A stretch of DNA of 64,000 bases, from positions 62,001 through 126,000 of the forward strand of contig NZ_JAGJBZ010000004.1 in the NCBI RefSeq assembly GCF_020010925.1. The letters run 5' to 3'. The notes beneath the pieces are model-generated. The model was not told where the DNA came from and did not search any database. It saw only the letters and a program-made list of their open reading frames with translations. The stretch is from Streptomyces griseiscabiei. Lineage in GTDB: Bacteria; Actinomycetota; Actinomycetes; Streptomycetales; Streptomycetaceae. Below are positions 16,594 to 25,289 of this stretch, in pieces. Every line of letters starts with the position of its first letter. Position 1 is the first letter of the stretch. A program made the translations under genes and the position numbers.

Positions 16594-17529
16594 ATGACGG
16601 GAATCCACAAAAGCAAAACGATCACCCGGCGCCGCGCTCTCGCGGTGACCGGGGGGACGGTCGCCGCCGGTGGGCTGGCGGTGGCCGGGTATCAGTCGGC
16701 GTTCGCGGACGAGGCGACCAGCACCGCGGAGGCGACGGCCACGGCGGAGGCCACGAGCACCAGCAGCGAGTGCATGACGCTGATGTCGAGTGTCACCGAG
16801 GGCCCGTACTACCTGGACGGCGCCCTGGTCCGGAAGGACATCACCGAAGGCAAGAGCGGTGTCCCGCTGACCCTGCGCCTCACGGTCGTGGACGCGACCG
16901 ACGGCTGCACCCCGGTCCCCGGCGCCGCCGTGGAGATCTGGCACTGCGACGCCTGGGGCTACTACTCCGGCTACACCACCGCGAACCCCGGCGGCTCGGC
17001 GCCCGCCGAGAGCGAGGACGGCTCGACCGCCAACGACGCCACCTACCTCCGCGGTTACCAGATCGCGAACACGAACGGGGTGGTCAAGTTCGAGACCATC
17101 TTCCCCGGTTGGTACACCCCCCGCACCTGCCACATCCACGTGAAGGTCCACACCGGCGGTGAGAAGGAGGACGGCACCTACGAGGGCGGCAAGGTCAACT
17201 ACACCGGCCAGTTCTTCTTCGACGACGACATCGCCCAAGAGGTCTTCACCCTGGAGCCCTACTCCCGGCACAGCGGCAGCTACACCATCCTCGACGACGA
17301 CATGGTCTACGACGGCGGCGGCGCCTCCAGCGGTCTGCTCACCCTCAAGGCCGTGAAGAAGGCCAACCCGGCCCGCGGTTACAAGGGCTTCCTCACCCTC
17401 GGCATCGACCCCGACGCCGAGAACACCGGCGCGGGCGGCGGCGGTGGCGGTGGCGAGGGCGGCACTCCCCCGTCGGGCGAACCCCCGACCGACGCCGACA
17501 CCGCCACCGACTCCACGTCGGCCTCGTAG
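16594..17529 (+). CDS. Tat-exported intradiol ring-cleavage dioxygenase-like protein
   Basis: A 311-residue protein. The N-terminus MTGIHKSKTITRRRALAVTG carries a twin-arginine signal ending at FADEATS, followed by a Thr/Ala-rich linker. The intradiol dioxygenase fold covers about 65-265: TEGPYYLDG, then VEIWHCDAWGYYSGY (a Tyr/His iron-ligand region), FETIFPGWYTPRTCHIHVKVH (second Tyr and HxH ligands). The Fe(III) 2-Tyr/2-His set is therefore visible. The C-terminus is a Gly- and Thr/Ala-rich tail. Exported members of this family may attack catechols in soil or lignin breakdown products. ATG 16594 puts the RRR motif at the right place; no ribosome-binding site is seen, and TAACTT 8 bases upstream suggests leaderless transcription. 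Confidence 0.85.
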   Translation: MTGIHKSKTITRRRALAVTGGTVAAGGLAVAGYQSAFADEATSTAEATATAEATSTSSECMTLMSSVTEGPYYLDGALVRKDITEGKSGVPLTLRLTVVDATDGCTPVPGAAVEIWHCDAWGYYSGYTTANPGGSAPAESEDGSTANDATYLRGYQIANTNGVVKFETIFPGWYTPRTCHIHVKVHTGGEKEDGTYEGGKVNYTGQFFFDDDIAQEVFTLEPYSRHSGSYTILDDDMVYDGGGASSGLLTLKAVKKANPARGYKGFLTLGIDPDAENTGAGGGGGGGEGGTPPSGEPPTDADTATDSTSAS

Positions 17530-17538
17530 GGTTCGCCC

Positions 17539-18375
17539 ATGAGCAGCCGCGAGGACGAGACGCTGGCGCGGGCCGCGGTGGCCGCGCTCACCCGGCAGTT
17601 GGAACTGACGCCCAAGCCCGGCCTGCCCGACCCGCGTGATCTCGGCGCCCGCGTCACCCGCCAGGACCACCGTGCCCTGCGCTGGTCGGCCAAGGCCTTG
17701 GTGCCCGGCCTCGCCGCGATGGCGGCCTGCGCCCGTCGCAACGGTGCGGCGACACCCGAACTCCGCGCCGAACTCGGTGCGATCGGGCGCTGCACCGAAC
17801 ACTCCATGCAACGCGCCGGCGGCGGACACCGGGGTGCCACCTGGGTGTTGGGCCTCCTGGTCGCCGCGGCGGCCATGGAACCCGGCGCACGCGGGCGTGA
17901 ACTCGCCGCCACCGCCAAGAAGATCGCCGCACATCCCGACCGGCGCGCGCCCCGGCGCCCCTCTCGGGGGTCGTCGGTCTCCGCCAAGTACGGCGCGGCC
18001 GGCGCCCGTGGCGAGGCCCGCGCCGGATTCCCCCATGTACGCCGGGCGTTGGACGTCCTCGCCAAGGCCCGCACCTCCGGCACCCCCGAGCCCTACGCCC
18101 GCCTCGACGCGCTGCTGACGGTCATGTCCACGCTCCAGGACACCGAGTTGCTCTACACGGCCGGTCCGCATGGGCTGCGGACGGTGCAGGCCGGAGCCCG
18201 CGCCGTGATCGACGCGGGCGGTACGACCACGGACGCGGGGCGGGAGGCGCTGACCGCGCTCGACACGGAGGTGCAGGAGCGGGGGTGGAGTCCCCGGGGC
18301 AGTGGATCGCTGCTGGCGGGCGCGCTGTTCGTGGACGCGCTCCCGGTCACCTCTCGGGTGTTGGTCGCCTCATAG
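17539..18375 (+). CDS. Triphosphoribosyl-dephospho-CoA synthase family protein (CitG/MdcB-like)
   Basis: A 278-residue protein with ELTPKPGLPDPRD near residue 20, which corresponds to the KPGLVDxxxxGAH motif of CitG/MdcB enzymes, and GGGHRGATWVLGLL near 95, replacing the usual NTHKGxIFxLGLL. These enzymes build the prosthetic group of citrate lyase or malonate decarboxylase. No acyl-carrier subunit genes are nearby, and the substitution of the NTHKG core suggests altered or lost activity. It starts 9 bp after the dioxygenase stop, so the two are likely co-transcribed. Family assignment by eye; function in this setting unknown. Confidence 0.75.
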   Translation: MSSREDETLARAAVAALTRQLELTPKPGLPDPRDLGARVTRQDHRALRWSAKALVPGLAAMAACARRNGAATPELRAELGAIGRCTEHSMQRAGGGHRGATWVLGLLVAAAAMEPGARGRELAATAKKIAAHPDRRAPRRPSRGSSVSAKYGAAGARGEARAGFPHVRRALDVLAKARTSGTPEPYARLDALLTVMSTLQDTELLYTAGPHGLRTVQAGARAVIDAGGTTTDAGREALTALDTEVQERGWSPRGSGSLLAGALFVDALPVTSRVLVAS

Positions 18376-18420
18376 CTCGGGGGTGCGGGGTTCGTCGGCG
18401 GGTGCGGGTGGGTGGGGCTT

Positions 18421-18523
18421 CTCGCGCAGTTCCCCGCGCCCCTGAAAAGCAGGGGCTGCGCCCCATGCTTTTCGTCCCGAAAGGGCCGCAGGCCTCTTTC
18501 AGGGGCGCGGGGAGCTGCGCGAG
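18421..18523. repeat. Long imperfect palindrome (dispersed Streptomyces intergenic repeat)
   Basis: Arms of 27 bases at 18421-18447 and 18497-18523 pair with a single mismatch; they contain CGCGCAGTTCCCCGCGCCCC and its complement. The 49-bp centre itself contains smaller inverted repeats (AAGCAGGGGCTGC/GCAGGCC). It lies between two convergent genes and probably ends both transcripts. One arm recurs at 5549. Confidence 0.75.
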
Positions 18524-18562
18524 CAACCCCCACTCACCCGCGGCCGAACAACCCGCCCCGCC

Positions 18563-20044
18563 TCAGCCCAGCGCACCCCTCAAAGAACCCATCCACCGCT
18601 CGACCTCGGCGGAGCCGCGCGGCAGTCCCGCGCTGAGGTTGCGGTTGCCCTCCTCCGTCACCAGGATGTCGTCCTCGATCCGCACACCGATGCCCCGGTA
18701 CTCCTCGGGCACGGTGAGATCGTCGGCCTGGAAGTAGAGGCCGGGCTCCACGGTCAGCACCATCCCCGGCTCCAACGTCCCGTCGACATACGCCTCCACA
18801 CGCGCGGCGGCGCAGTCGTGGACGTCCATGCCGAGCATGTGACCCGTGCCGTGCAGGGTCCAGCGGCGCTGGAGCCCCAGCTCCAGGACCCGCTCCACGG
18901 GGCCCTCGACGAGCCCCCACTCGACCAGCCGCTCGGCCAGCACATGCTGCGCCGCGTCGTGGAAGTCGCGGTACTTGCCACCGGGCCGCACGGCGGCGAT
19001 ACCGGCCTCCTGGGAGTCGTACACCGCGTCGTAGATCTTCTTCTGGATCTCACTGAACGTGCCGTTGACCGGCAGGGTGCGGGTGACGTCGGCCGTGTAG
19101 TACGTGTGCGTCTCGACGCCCGCGTCCAGCAGGAGCAGGTCGCCGGAGCGGACGGGGCCGTCGTTGCGGACCCAGTGCAGCGTGGTGGCGTGCGGGCCGG
19201 CGGCGCAGATGGAGCCGTAGCCGACATCGTTGCCCTCGACGCGGGCACGCAAAAAGAACGTTCCCTCGATATAGCGCTCCGACGTGGCCTCGGCCTTGTC
19301 CAGCACGCGTACGACGTCCTCGAAGCCGCGCACGGTCGAGTCGACCGCCTTCTGCAGCTCGCCGATCTCGAACGCGTCCTTGACCAGCCGTGCCTCGGAG
19401 AGGAAGACCCGCAGCTCGGTGTCGCGCTCGGCGGTGATCTTGTCGGTGAGGGCCGCCTCGACGCCGGCGTCGTACCCGCGGACGACCCGCACCGGGCCGG
19501 TGGCCTCGCGCAGCTTGTCGGCGAGTTCGCGCACGTCGGCGGCGGGAATGCCGTACAGCTGGGCCGACTCGGTGAGCGAGTGGCGACGGCCGACCCACAG
19601 CTCGCCCTGGCCGGAGAGCCAGAACTCGCCGTTCTCCCGGTCGGAGCGCGGCAGCAGATAGATCGTCGCCTCGTGGCCCTCGGCGCCGGTCGGCTCCAGG
19701 ACGAGGACACCGTCCTCCGTCTGGTTGCCGGTGAGGTACGCGTACTCGACCGACGCCCGGAAGGGGTACTCCGTGTCGTTCGAGCGGGTCTTGAGGTTGC
19801 CCGAGGGGATCACCAGACGGTCGCCCGGGAAGCGCGCGGAGAGCGCGGCGCGGCGGGCGGCGGTCTCGGCGGCCTGGGCGATCGGCTCCAGACCGTGCAG
19901 TTCGGTGTCGGCCCAGCCCGACTTCATGTTCTCGGCCAGCTCGTCGGACACGCCCGGGTACAGGCCGTTCTTGCGCTGCTTGATCGGCTCCTCGGCTTCG
20001 GTCGCCTCGGTCTCCGGGATCGCCGGCTCGAGCTCGTCCGCCAC
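18563..20044 (-). CDS. pepP: Xaa-Pro aminopeptidase (aminopeptidase P, M24 family)
   Basis: A 493-residue cytoplasmic metallopeptidase that removes an N-terminal residue preceding proline. The AMP_N domain covers about 50-200 and the pita-bread M24 domain about 230-480. Metal ligands are visible: Asp in LLLLDAGVETHTYYTADVTR (two Asp), His in HGTGHMLGMDVHD, Glu in LTVEPGLYF and Glu in GVRIEDDILVT. GTG at 20044 is chosen because AGGAGG lies 6 bases upstream, whereas the ATG at 20050 directly abuts it. The acidic N-terminus (ELEPAIPETEATEAEEP) is a Streptomyces extension. Single-gene unit, confident call. Confidence 0.93.
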   Translation of the reverse strand: MADELEPAIPETEATEAEEPIKQRKNGLYPGVSDELAENMKSGWADTELHGLEPIAQAAETAARRAALSARFPGDRLVIPSGNLKTRSNDTEYPFRASVEYAYLTGNQTEDGVLVLEPTGAEGHEATIYLLPRSDRENGEFWLSGQGELWVGRRHSLTESAQLYGIPAADVRELADKLREATGPVRVVRGYDAGVEAALTDKITAERDTELRVFLSEARLVKDAFEIGELQKAVDSTVRGFEDVVRVLDKAEATSERYIEGTFFLRARVEGNDVGYGSICAAGPHATTLHWVRNDGPVRSGDLLLLDAGVETHTYYTADVTRTLPVNGTFSEIQKKIYDAVYDSQEAGIAAVRPGGKYRDFHDAAQHVLAERLVEWGLVEGPVERVLELGLQRRWTLHGTGHMLGMDVHDCAAARVEAYVDGTLEPGMVLTVEPGLYFQADDLTVPEEYRGIGVRIEDDILVTEEGNRNLSAGLPRGSAEVERWMGSLRGALG

Positions 20045-20237
20045 GGTCATCCTCCTAGGTACGGCACTGGACCTCGTCCATCGTACGGTCGTACCGAAGG
20101 AGACCCCGGTGCCCCGAAACACCTCTTACGACGGGTCACCGAACCCTTACGGGAAGCAGCCGCGAGTCAGCGGTCCACTCGCCGCACGGGCGCCCCGAGC
20201 CCGCTCGCCGCACAGGCCCCGAGCCCGCACCCCGTCG

Positions 20238-21761
20238 CTACTCGAACCGCGCCGCCAGCAGCACCACGTCCTCCGTGCCGTCGGCCTCGTCGAGGTGGTC
20301 CGGCAGGACGGTGCGCAGGATGTGGTCGGCGATCGCGCCCGGGTCGGTGCGCAGGGCCCGGGGGACACCGGCGGCGGCCGCGTGGAGGCGGGCGAAGGCG
20401 CGGTCGACGGGGTCGCCCGTGCGCTGGAGGAGGCCGTCGGTGTACAGCAGGACGGTTTCTCCTGGTGCGGCGGTCAGCTCCACGCTCGGTGCCTCCCAGC
20501 AGGCGAGCATGCCGAGCGGCGCCGACAGGGACGTCTCCACGAACTCGGTGCGCCGCTCGCCGATCACCAGCGGCGGACTGTGCCCGGCCCCGGCCAGCGT
20601 GATCTTGCGCAGCGCGGGCTCGACGTAGGCGAAGAGCGCGGTGGCGGAGCGGGCGGGTTCGGTCAGCCGGAGCAGCAGTTCCAGGTCGGAGAGGACGGCG
20701 ACGGGGTCCTCCCCCTCCATCACGGCGTACGCCCGCAGCGAGGCCCGCAGCCGTCCCATCGCGGCGATCGCGCTGGCCCCCGACCCCGTGACCGAGCCGA
20801 CCGCGAGGCCGAGCGCGGCGTCCGGCAGCGGCAGCGCGTCGTACCAGTCGCCGCCGCCGCGCGGCCCGGTGCGGTGTCGGGCGGCGAGCTGGACGCCGGC
20901 GACGCGGGGCAGCCGGGAGGGCAGCAGTTCCTCGGCGATGGTCGCCATGCACGCGCGCGTGCGCTCGACCTCGACGAGCCGCGCCAGATGCTCGGCGGCG
21001 TACCGCGTGTACAGCCCGACGAGATGCCGCTGCCGCTCGACCGGTTCCGCGGGCTCGTCGTACAGCCAGACCGCGGCGCCGAGGCGGCCGGCTCCCTCCG
21101 CGGACACGGGGAGCGCGTAGCTCGCCGCGTAGCCGAGCCGGGCGGCGACCTCGCGGTGGCGGGGGTCGAGTCCGTCCTCGGCGAACAGGTCGGGCTGCGC
21201 GATCTCGCCGTCGCCGCCCGGCAGCCCGTCGAGGATGCGGCCGTACGGCAGCGAGCTGCGCGGCACGGTCTCGATGTGCCCGAGGTCGGCGCGGCCGAGG
21301 CCGAGGCCGATGGTGGTGTCCGGGCCGAGTCCGTCGCCCGGTTCGAGGACGAGGAGGCCGCGGCGGGCGCCGACGAGAGCGGCTCCGGCGTGCAGGGTCT
21401 CCTCCAGGGCGCTGTCGAGTGAGTCCGTGCGGGCCAGACGTTCGGTGAGTTCGTGCAGGGTCGTGAGGTCCGAGACCCAGCCCGCGAGTCTGTCCTGCAG
21501 AACGGCCCCGGGAGCGGTGCCCGGTCCTGTGGCGGGAGGGGCCGATGGGGTACCCGGGGCGGCGGGCGCGGGCGCGACAGTGTGTGCGGGGGAGGGAACC
21601 GTTGAATCGATTCCAGCCACTTTCGGAGGGTGAGGGGCGTTCATGGTGTCCGGCTTTCCGACCGGTGCGTATTGCTCAAAAGCATCGCAAACCCCCATGT
21701 CATTCTGCGCCGCTAGCAGTGTCTCCACATGTACACGCACTCGTGAGGGGATGTCCAGCAT
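20238..21761 (-). CDS. SpoIIE-type PP2C serine/threonine phosphatase with GAF domain
   Basis: A 507-residue protein. The N-terminus (MLDIPSRVRVHVETLLAAQND) is followed by a Pro/Ala-rich linker, a GAF sensor domain (about 110-265) and a SpoIIE/PP2C domain (about 285-500). The first metal site is kept (GGDWYD) and so is VLLYTDGLLQ, but the usual GDVxGxG is GSVTGSG here: the Asp is Ser, so activity may be reduced. Proteins like this dephosphorylate anti-anti-sigma factors. ATG 21761 has AGGA close upstream and gives the commonest family N-terminus; an upstream in-frame start at 21851 is less likely. Confidence 0.85.
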   Translation of the reverse strand: MLDIPSRVRVHVETLLAAQNDMGVCDAFEQYAPVGKPDTMNAPHPPKVAGIDSTVPSPAHTVAPAPAAPGTPSAPPATGPGTAPGAVLQDRLAGWVSDLTTLHELTERLARTDSLDSALEETLHAGAALVGARRGLLVLEPGDGLGPDTTIGLGLGRADLGHIETVPRSSLPYGRILDGLPGGDGEIAQPDLFAEDGLDPRHREVAARLGYAASYALPVSAEGAGRLGAAVWLYDEPAEPVERQRHLVGLYTRYAAEHLARLVEVERTRACMATIAEELLPSRLPRVAGVQLAARHRTGPRGGGDWYDALPLPDAALGLAVGSVTGSGASAIAAMGRLRASLRAYAVMEGEDPVAVLSDLELLLRLTEPARSATALFAYVEPALRKITLAGAGHSPPLVIGERRTEFVETSLSAPLGMLACWEAPSVELTAAPGETVLLYTDGLLQRTGDPVDRAFARLHAAAAGVPRALRTDPGAIADHILRTVLPDHLDEADGTEDVVLLAARFE

Positions 21762-22272
21762 TGTCCTGCTGGGATATCTGGTGTCCGTGAGGCCCTGTTG
21801 GACATGTGTCAACTTCTTGTCCAGTCCTTTGGAAAAAGCAAAGTTGGCCAAAAAGTGTTGTGGTGAACGGTGTATTGAGGTCGACTGGCCTTGTTCAACA
21901 GAGCGTCACAGCGGTCGTGATGGGTACGTACTCGGTGAAGGCCAGGAGTGGCGGAGGCCACGGAACCTGGCGACGGAACCGGGCGTCCTATCCACCGACG
22001 ACCGAGCCCCATCCTCCCGTGGCGGAGGCGGCGAGCACACGCGGGACAGCAAAACGCCAGGCGCCGCCACCCCTACGCCATGCCCATGCTTTTGACAGAC
22101 GCAAGTCGACGCAAGCGATGGACGCGGACGTAACCGAGCTCGGCCCACAGGAGTTCCCCTTGTCCGCGACAGGGGTGTGATGCGCCAGCAGGTACGCACA
22201 GTGCAGTGAACGACACATGTTGTGATGTGACCCACGGTGTTGCCATGCGTGCAACGGAAAGGACGAGCGCTC
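21762..22272. promoter_or_regulatory. 511-bp divergent intergenic region
   Basis: Holds promoters for the minus-strand phosphatase and the plus-strand prim-pol gene. It is AT-richer around 21800-21890 (TTTGGAAAAAGCAAAGTTGG). A short inverted repeat GTTGC...GCAAC lies at about 22238-22254, about 20 bases before the next start. Open frames inside it have no family signal. No RNA gene recognised. Confidence 0.4.
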
Positions 22273-22938
22273 ATGCGCGAGATCCCCGGAAAGCGACGCA
22301 GGCTCCTGTCCAAGCGCAACGGCGGGAGGCCCGAGCTTCTTGAGCAGGCCCTGACGTTCGCGACGGAATGGCAGTGGCCCGTACTCCCGGGGGTGGCGCC
22401 GGACCCGCAGGGGCGTGCCCGCTGCGGCTGCCCGGACCCGGAGTGCGTGGTGCCCGGCGCTCACCCCTTCGACCCGCCGCTGCTCGCCGCCACCACGGAC
22501 GAGCGCATGGTCCGCTGGTGGTGGACGAACCGGCCGACGGCACCGATCGTGCTGACCACCGGTGGTACGGCCCCCTGCGCGGTGAGCCTGCCGGCCCTGG
22601 CCGCCTCCCGCGCCCTCGCGGCTCTCGACCGCTCCGGTATGCGCCTCGGCCCCGTGGTCGCGGCCCCGCACCGCTGGGCGATCCTTGTCGCGCCGTACTC
22701 CATGGAGCAGTTGGGCGAGCTGCTGTACGCCAAGGACTTCGTCCCCGGTTCCCTCCGCTTCCACAGCGAGGGCGGGTATCTGGCCCTGCCCCCCTCCGAG
22801 ACCGGTCACGGCCAGATCCGCTGGGAGCGAGCACCGCTGCCCGGTTCGGCCGCCCCCTGGGTGCCCGATGTCGAGGCGGTCGTGGACGCGGTCGTCGACG
22901 CCCTCACTCGTACGGGTGTGAGCGCGCCCGAGTTCTGA
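22273..22938 (+). CDS. Bifunctional DNA primase/polymerase N-terminal-domain protein
   Basis: A 221-residue protein of the prim-pol (PF09250-like) family common in Streptomyces. Features seen: EQALTFATEWQWPVLPG at the N-terminus, cysteine pair motif CGCPDPECVVPGAHPFDP near 45-62, and MVRWWWTNRPTAPIVLTTG near 75-93, the conserved WW...NIG-like segment. There is no helicase domain, and the acidic catalytic pair is not obvious, so it may be a regulatory or inactive member. ATG 22273 follows GGACGAG. It stands alone. A second prim-pol protein is encoded at 30089-30997. Confidence 0.8.
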   Translation: MREIPGKRRRLLSKRNGGRPELLEQALTFATEWQWPVLPGVAPDPQGRARCGCPDPECVVPGAHPFDPPLLAATTDERMVRWWWTNRPTAPIVLTTGGTAPCAVSLPALAASRALAALDRSGMRLGPVVAAPHRWAILVAPYSMEQLGELLYAKDFVPGSLRFHSEGGYLALPPSETGHGQIRWERAPLPGSAAPWVPDVEAVVDAVVDALTRTGVSAPEF

Positions 22939-22993
22939 GCCCGCCCGGCGCGCGCGGGGCCGGGCGCCCCCGGTCGGTCGTTATGTTCCGCAT

Positions 22994-23842
22994 ATGCAGC
23001 GTCTTCCCGGGGGCCACGGGGCCCCGTCGCGCGGCCGTCACAGCGCTCCTCCACCCCGGAGCCGTAGAGCATCCGACCCGGCGCGCGGCGGGCCGGACCC
23101 ACGCCGGCTCCGCCTCGCGGGACTGACCGTCGCGGTCGCGGTCGCGCTGGGCCTGCCCCTCGCCGCGTCCGCCGGTCCGCTCGGCGACGTACACACATCC
23201 GAACGAGCGCTCACCTCCGAACTCGACCGTGCCGCCGGGCGCCTCGGCGACGCCACCGGTCTCGGCGGCGGCGCCGGGGGCACGGACGGGTCCGGCGGGG
23301 ACGTCGAGAACTCCTCCGGCTCCGCCGGGCGCGCCGACCCGAAGGCGGGCGGGACGGCCGGGGCGGGCGACCGGAACGACAAGGCGGCGGACGGCACCGA
23401 GGCCTCGGACCGCTCCGACGCCGGGGACGCGGCCGACGCCGGGGACGGCGACGGTGCGAGGGGCGACTCCGACGGCTCGTCACGTCTGCTCGGTCTCGGG
23501 CTCGCCACCGCCGCCCGCTGCGGTCCCGAACTCACCTCCCCCGACGGCATCGAGGCGCAGACGTGTGTCCTCACCCAGGGCGAGCAGACCTGGGCCCGCA
23601 CCTACTACCGCAACGCCACCGGGCGGGAGTTGAGCTCGGTCCTCAGCATGATGGCGCCCGGTGGACGCACCGTACGGATGCACTGCGCCGTGGGTGCGCA
23701 CGACGAGCCCGGGGTGTGTGAGACCCCGAGGGGGCGTACGCGGGGCGCAGTGGGGGCGTACACGGCTGTGGCGGAGTTCGCGGCTCCGGACGGCGGCGGA
23801 CCGCTGTTGCTGCGCTCAGGGAGCAACTCAGGCCGTTCGTAA
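22994..23842 (+). CDS. Hypothetical secreted or membrane-anchored protein
   Basis: A 282-residue protein with a basic N-terminus, one hydrophobic segment (about 41-60, LAGLTVAVAVALGLPLAASA) that looks like a signal or anchor, then a long Gly/Asp/Ala-rich low-complexity stretch (about 80-160), and a compact C-terminal domain (about 165-275) with four cysteines (TAARCGPEL, AQTCVLTQG, RMHCAVG, GVCETPRG) likely forming disulfides outside the cell. I do not recognise the family. It starts 55 bp after the prim-pol gene. No strong ribosome-binding site. Confidence 0.65.
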   Translation: MQRLPGGHGAPSRGRHSAPPPRSRRASDPARGGPDPRRLRLAGLTVAVAVALGLPLAASAGPLGDVHTSERALTSELDRAAGRLGDATGLGGGAGGTDGSGGDVENSSGSAGRADPKAGGTAGAGDRNDKAADGTEASDRSDAGDAADAGDGDGARGDSDGSSRLLGLGLATAARCGPELTSPDGIEAQTCVLTQGEQTWARTYYRNATGRELSSVLSMMAPGGRTVRMHCAVGAHDEPGVCETPRGRTRGAVGAYTAVAEFAAPDGGGPLLLRSGSNSGRS

Positions 23843-23898
23843 GGGCGTTGACGCCGGGCCGGGTTCCGTACAGCGAAGCCGTTCCGGATCCGGGCATG

Positions 23899-23943
23899 AA
23901 AAAAACCCGGTTGCTGGCGACGGGGGATGCACCAGCAACCGGG
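23899..23943 (-). terminator. Intrinsic terminator of the SEC-C protein gene
   Basis: A perfect 12-bp stem (CCCGGTTGCTGG / CCAGCAACCGGG, loop of 14) followed on the minus strand by seven T residues. It ends transcripts of the minus-strand gene at 24099-25088, about 155 bp past its stop, and is one of the few T-tailed terminators in the window. Confidence 0.9.
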
Positions 23944-24098
23944 CTGATGGAACCGTAACAAGAGATCGGCGCTTCGCAAATTCGGTCTTGGCTATTCGGA
24001 CACGAATTTGCCTGTCACGTAGGGGAGTTGTGACAGGAGTCACCACACTTCCCACGCACTCGCCGGGCCGGCCGCAGGGTCGGCCCGGCGACTGGGTG

Positions 24099-25088
24099 TC
24101 AGCTGAGCGTGACCTGCCGGTTGGTCAGTCCGCCGCGCGCCCGGCGCTCGTCCGGGGTCAGCGGGGACTCGTCGGCCAGGGCGGTGGCGAGCCGCTCGGC
24201 GAACTCCGCCGCGGGCTTCTCGATGTCGTCCGCGCCGACGCCGCTGGGGAGGTCCCAGACCGGCACGGTGAGGCCGTGAGCACGGAAGGAACCCACCAGA
24301 CGGGTGCCCTCGCCGAGGCTGGACCGCCCCGCCGCGTGCAGCCGTGCGAGAGCGTCCAGAAGCCGCTCCTCGGCGTGCGGCATAACCCATCGCAAATGGT
24401 TCTTCTCGGGGGTCTCGCACCAGTAAGCGGCGTCGACGCCCGCGAGCTTCACAGTCGGGATCGCCGCGGAGTTGGCCCGCTCCAGGGAGGCGGTCACCTC
24501 CGGAGTCGCGTTCTCCGTGTCCGGGATCCAGAACTCGAAGCCCGTGTGCACAACTGGCTCGAACTCACCTTCGGGGTCGAGCAGGTCCTGCAGACGCGGA
24601 CCCTCGGCCGGGGCGCGCCGGCCCTGAACCGGAGTGCCCGGCTCGGCGACGAGCGCCCGCTGGAGGGTGTCGGCGAGGTCGCGGCTGATGTCGCCGGACG
24701 ACGTGTCGTTCTGCAGGCCCAGCAGGACCGAGCCGTCGTCGCGGCGCAGCGCGGGCCAGGCCATGGGCAGGACGGTGGCGAGCGTCACCGACGGGACGCC
24801 CTCGGGGAGCGCGTCCTTCAGCTTCAGCTCGACGGTGGCGGCGGGCACCAGCTCGCGCAGCGCGATCCAGTCGCCCTCGCCCGGCAGGCCTTCGAACGGG
24901 CGCTGCACCAGCTCGGTCACCGCCTGTGCGGCGGCCCGGCCGTGACAGGCCTTGTAGCGCCGGCCGCTGCCGCAGGGGCACTGTTCGCGCGCGCCGACAA
25001 CCGGAACCTGCCCATCGGTGCCGACGGCGCCGGCTCCGCCGGTGCTCTGCGGGCGCTTGGCCTTGGTCTGGGGTCGCTTCTTGGCCAT
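24099..25088 (-). CDS. DUF5926-type protein with SEC-C zinc-binding motif
   Basis: A 329-residue cytoplasmic protein. After a Lys-rich start (MAKKRPQTKAKRP), a SEC-C motif CPCGSGRRYKACHG (CxC...CH) near residues 36-49 binds zinc. The remaining 270 residues match no catalytic domain I know, with conserved-looking segments WPALRRDDGSVLLGLQND, TGFEFWIPDT and EKNHLRWVMPHAEE. Streptomyces has one copy of this family at this place. ATG 25088 follows GGGAG by 10 bases. Function unknown. Confidence 0.8.
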   Translation of the reverse strand: MAKKRPQTKAKRPQSTGGAGAVGTDGQVPVVGAREQCPCGSGRRYKACHGRAAAQAVTELVQRPFEGLPGEGDWIALRELVPAATVELKLKDALPEGVPSVTLATVLPMAWPALRRDDGSVLLGLQNDTSSGDISRDLADTLQRALVAEPGTPVQGRRAPAEGPRLQDLLDPEGEFEPVVHTGFEFWIPDTENATPEVTASLERANSAAIPTVKLAGVDAAYWCETPEKNHLRWVMPHAEERLLDALARLHAAGRSSLGEGTRLVGSFRAHGLTVPVWDLPSGVGADDIEKPAAEFAERLATALADESPLTPDERRARGGLTNRQVTLS

Positions 25089-25289
25089 CGTGGGTGTCTC
25101 CCGATCACGGCTCGTCTCGTACTCGCGCGAGCCTAGCCGCTCGTACGACGCCCGACGGGACCCTGTGGACAACGCACCGAGTCGTCCCGGAACCGGTGGA
25201 TCGGGCCAGGATGTGCCCGCCCGGCCCTGTCCGGCGGGTTCACGTGTGATTGCCGCCCGGTGGGCATCCGCCTCGTCCTGCCCGGTGGA

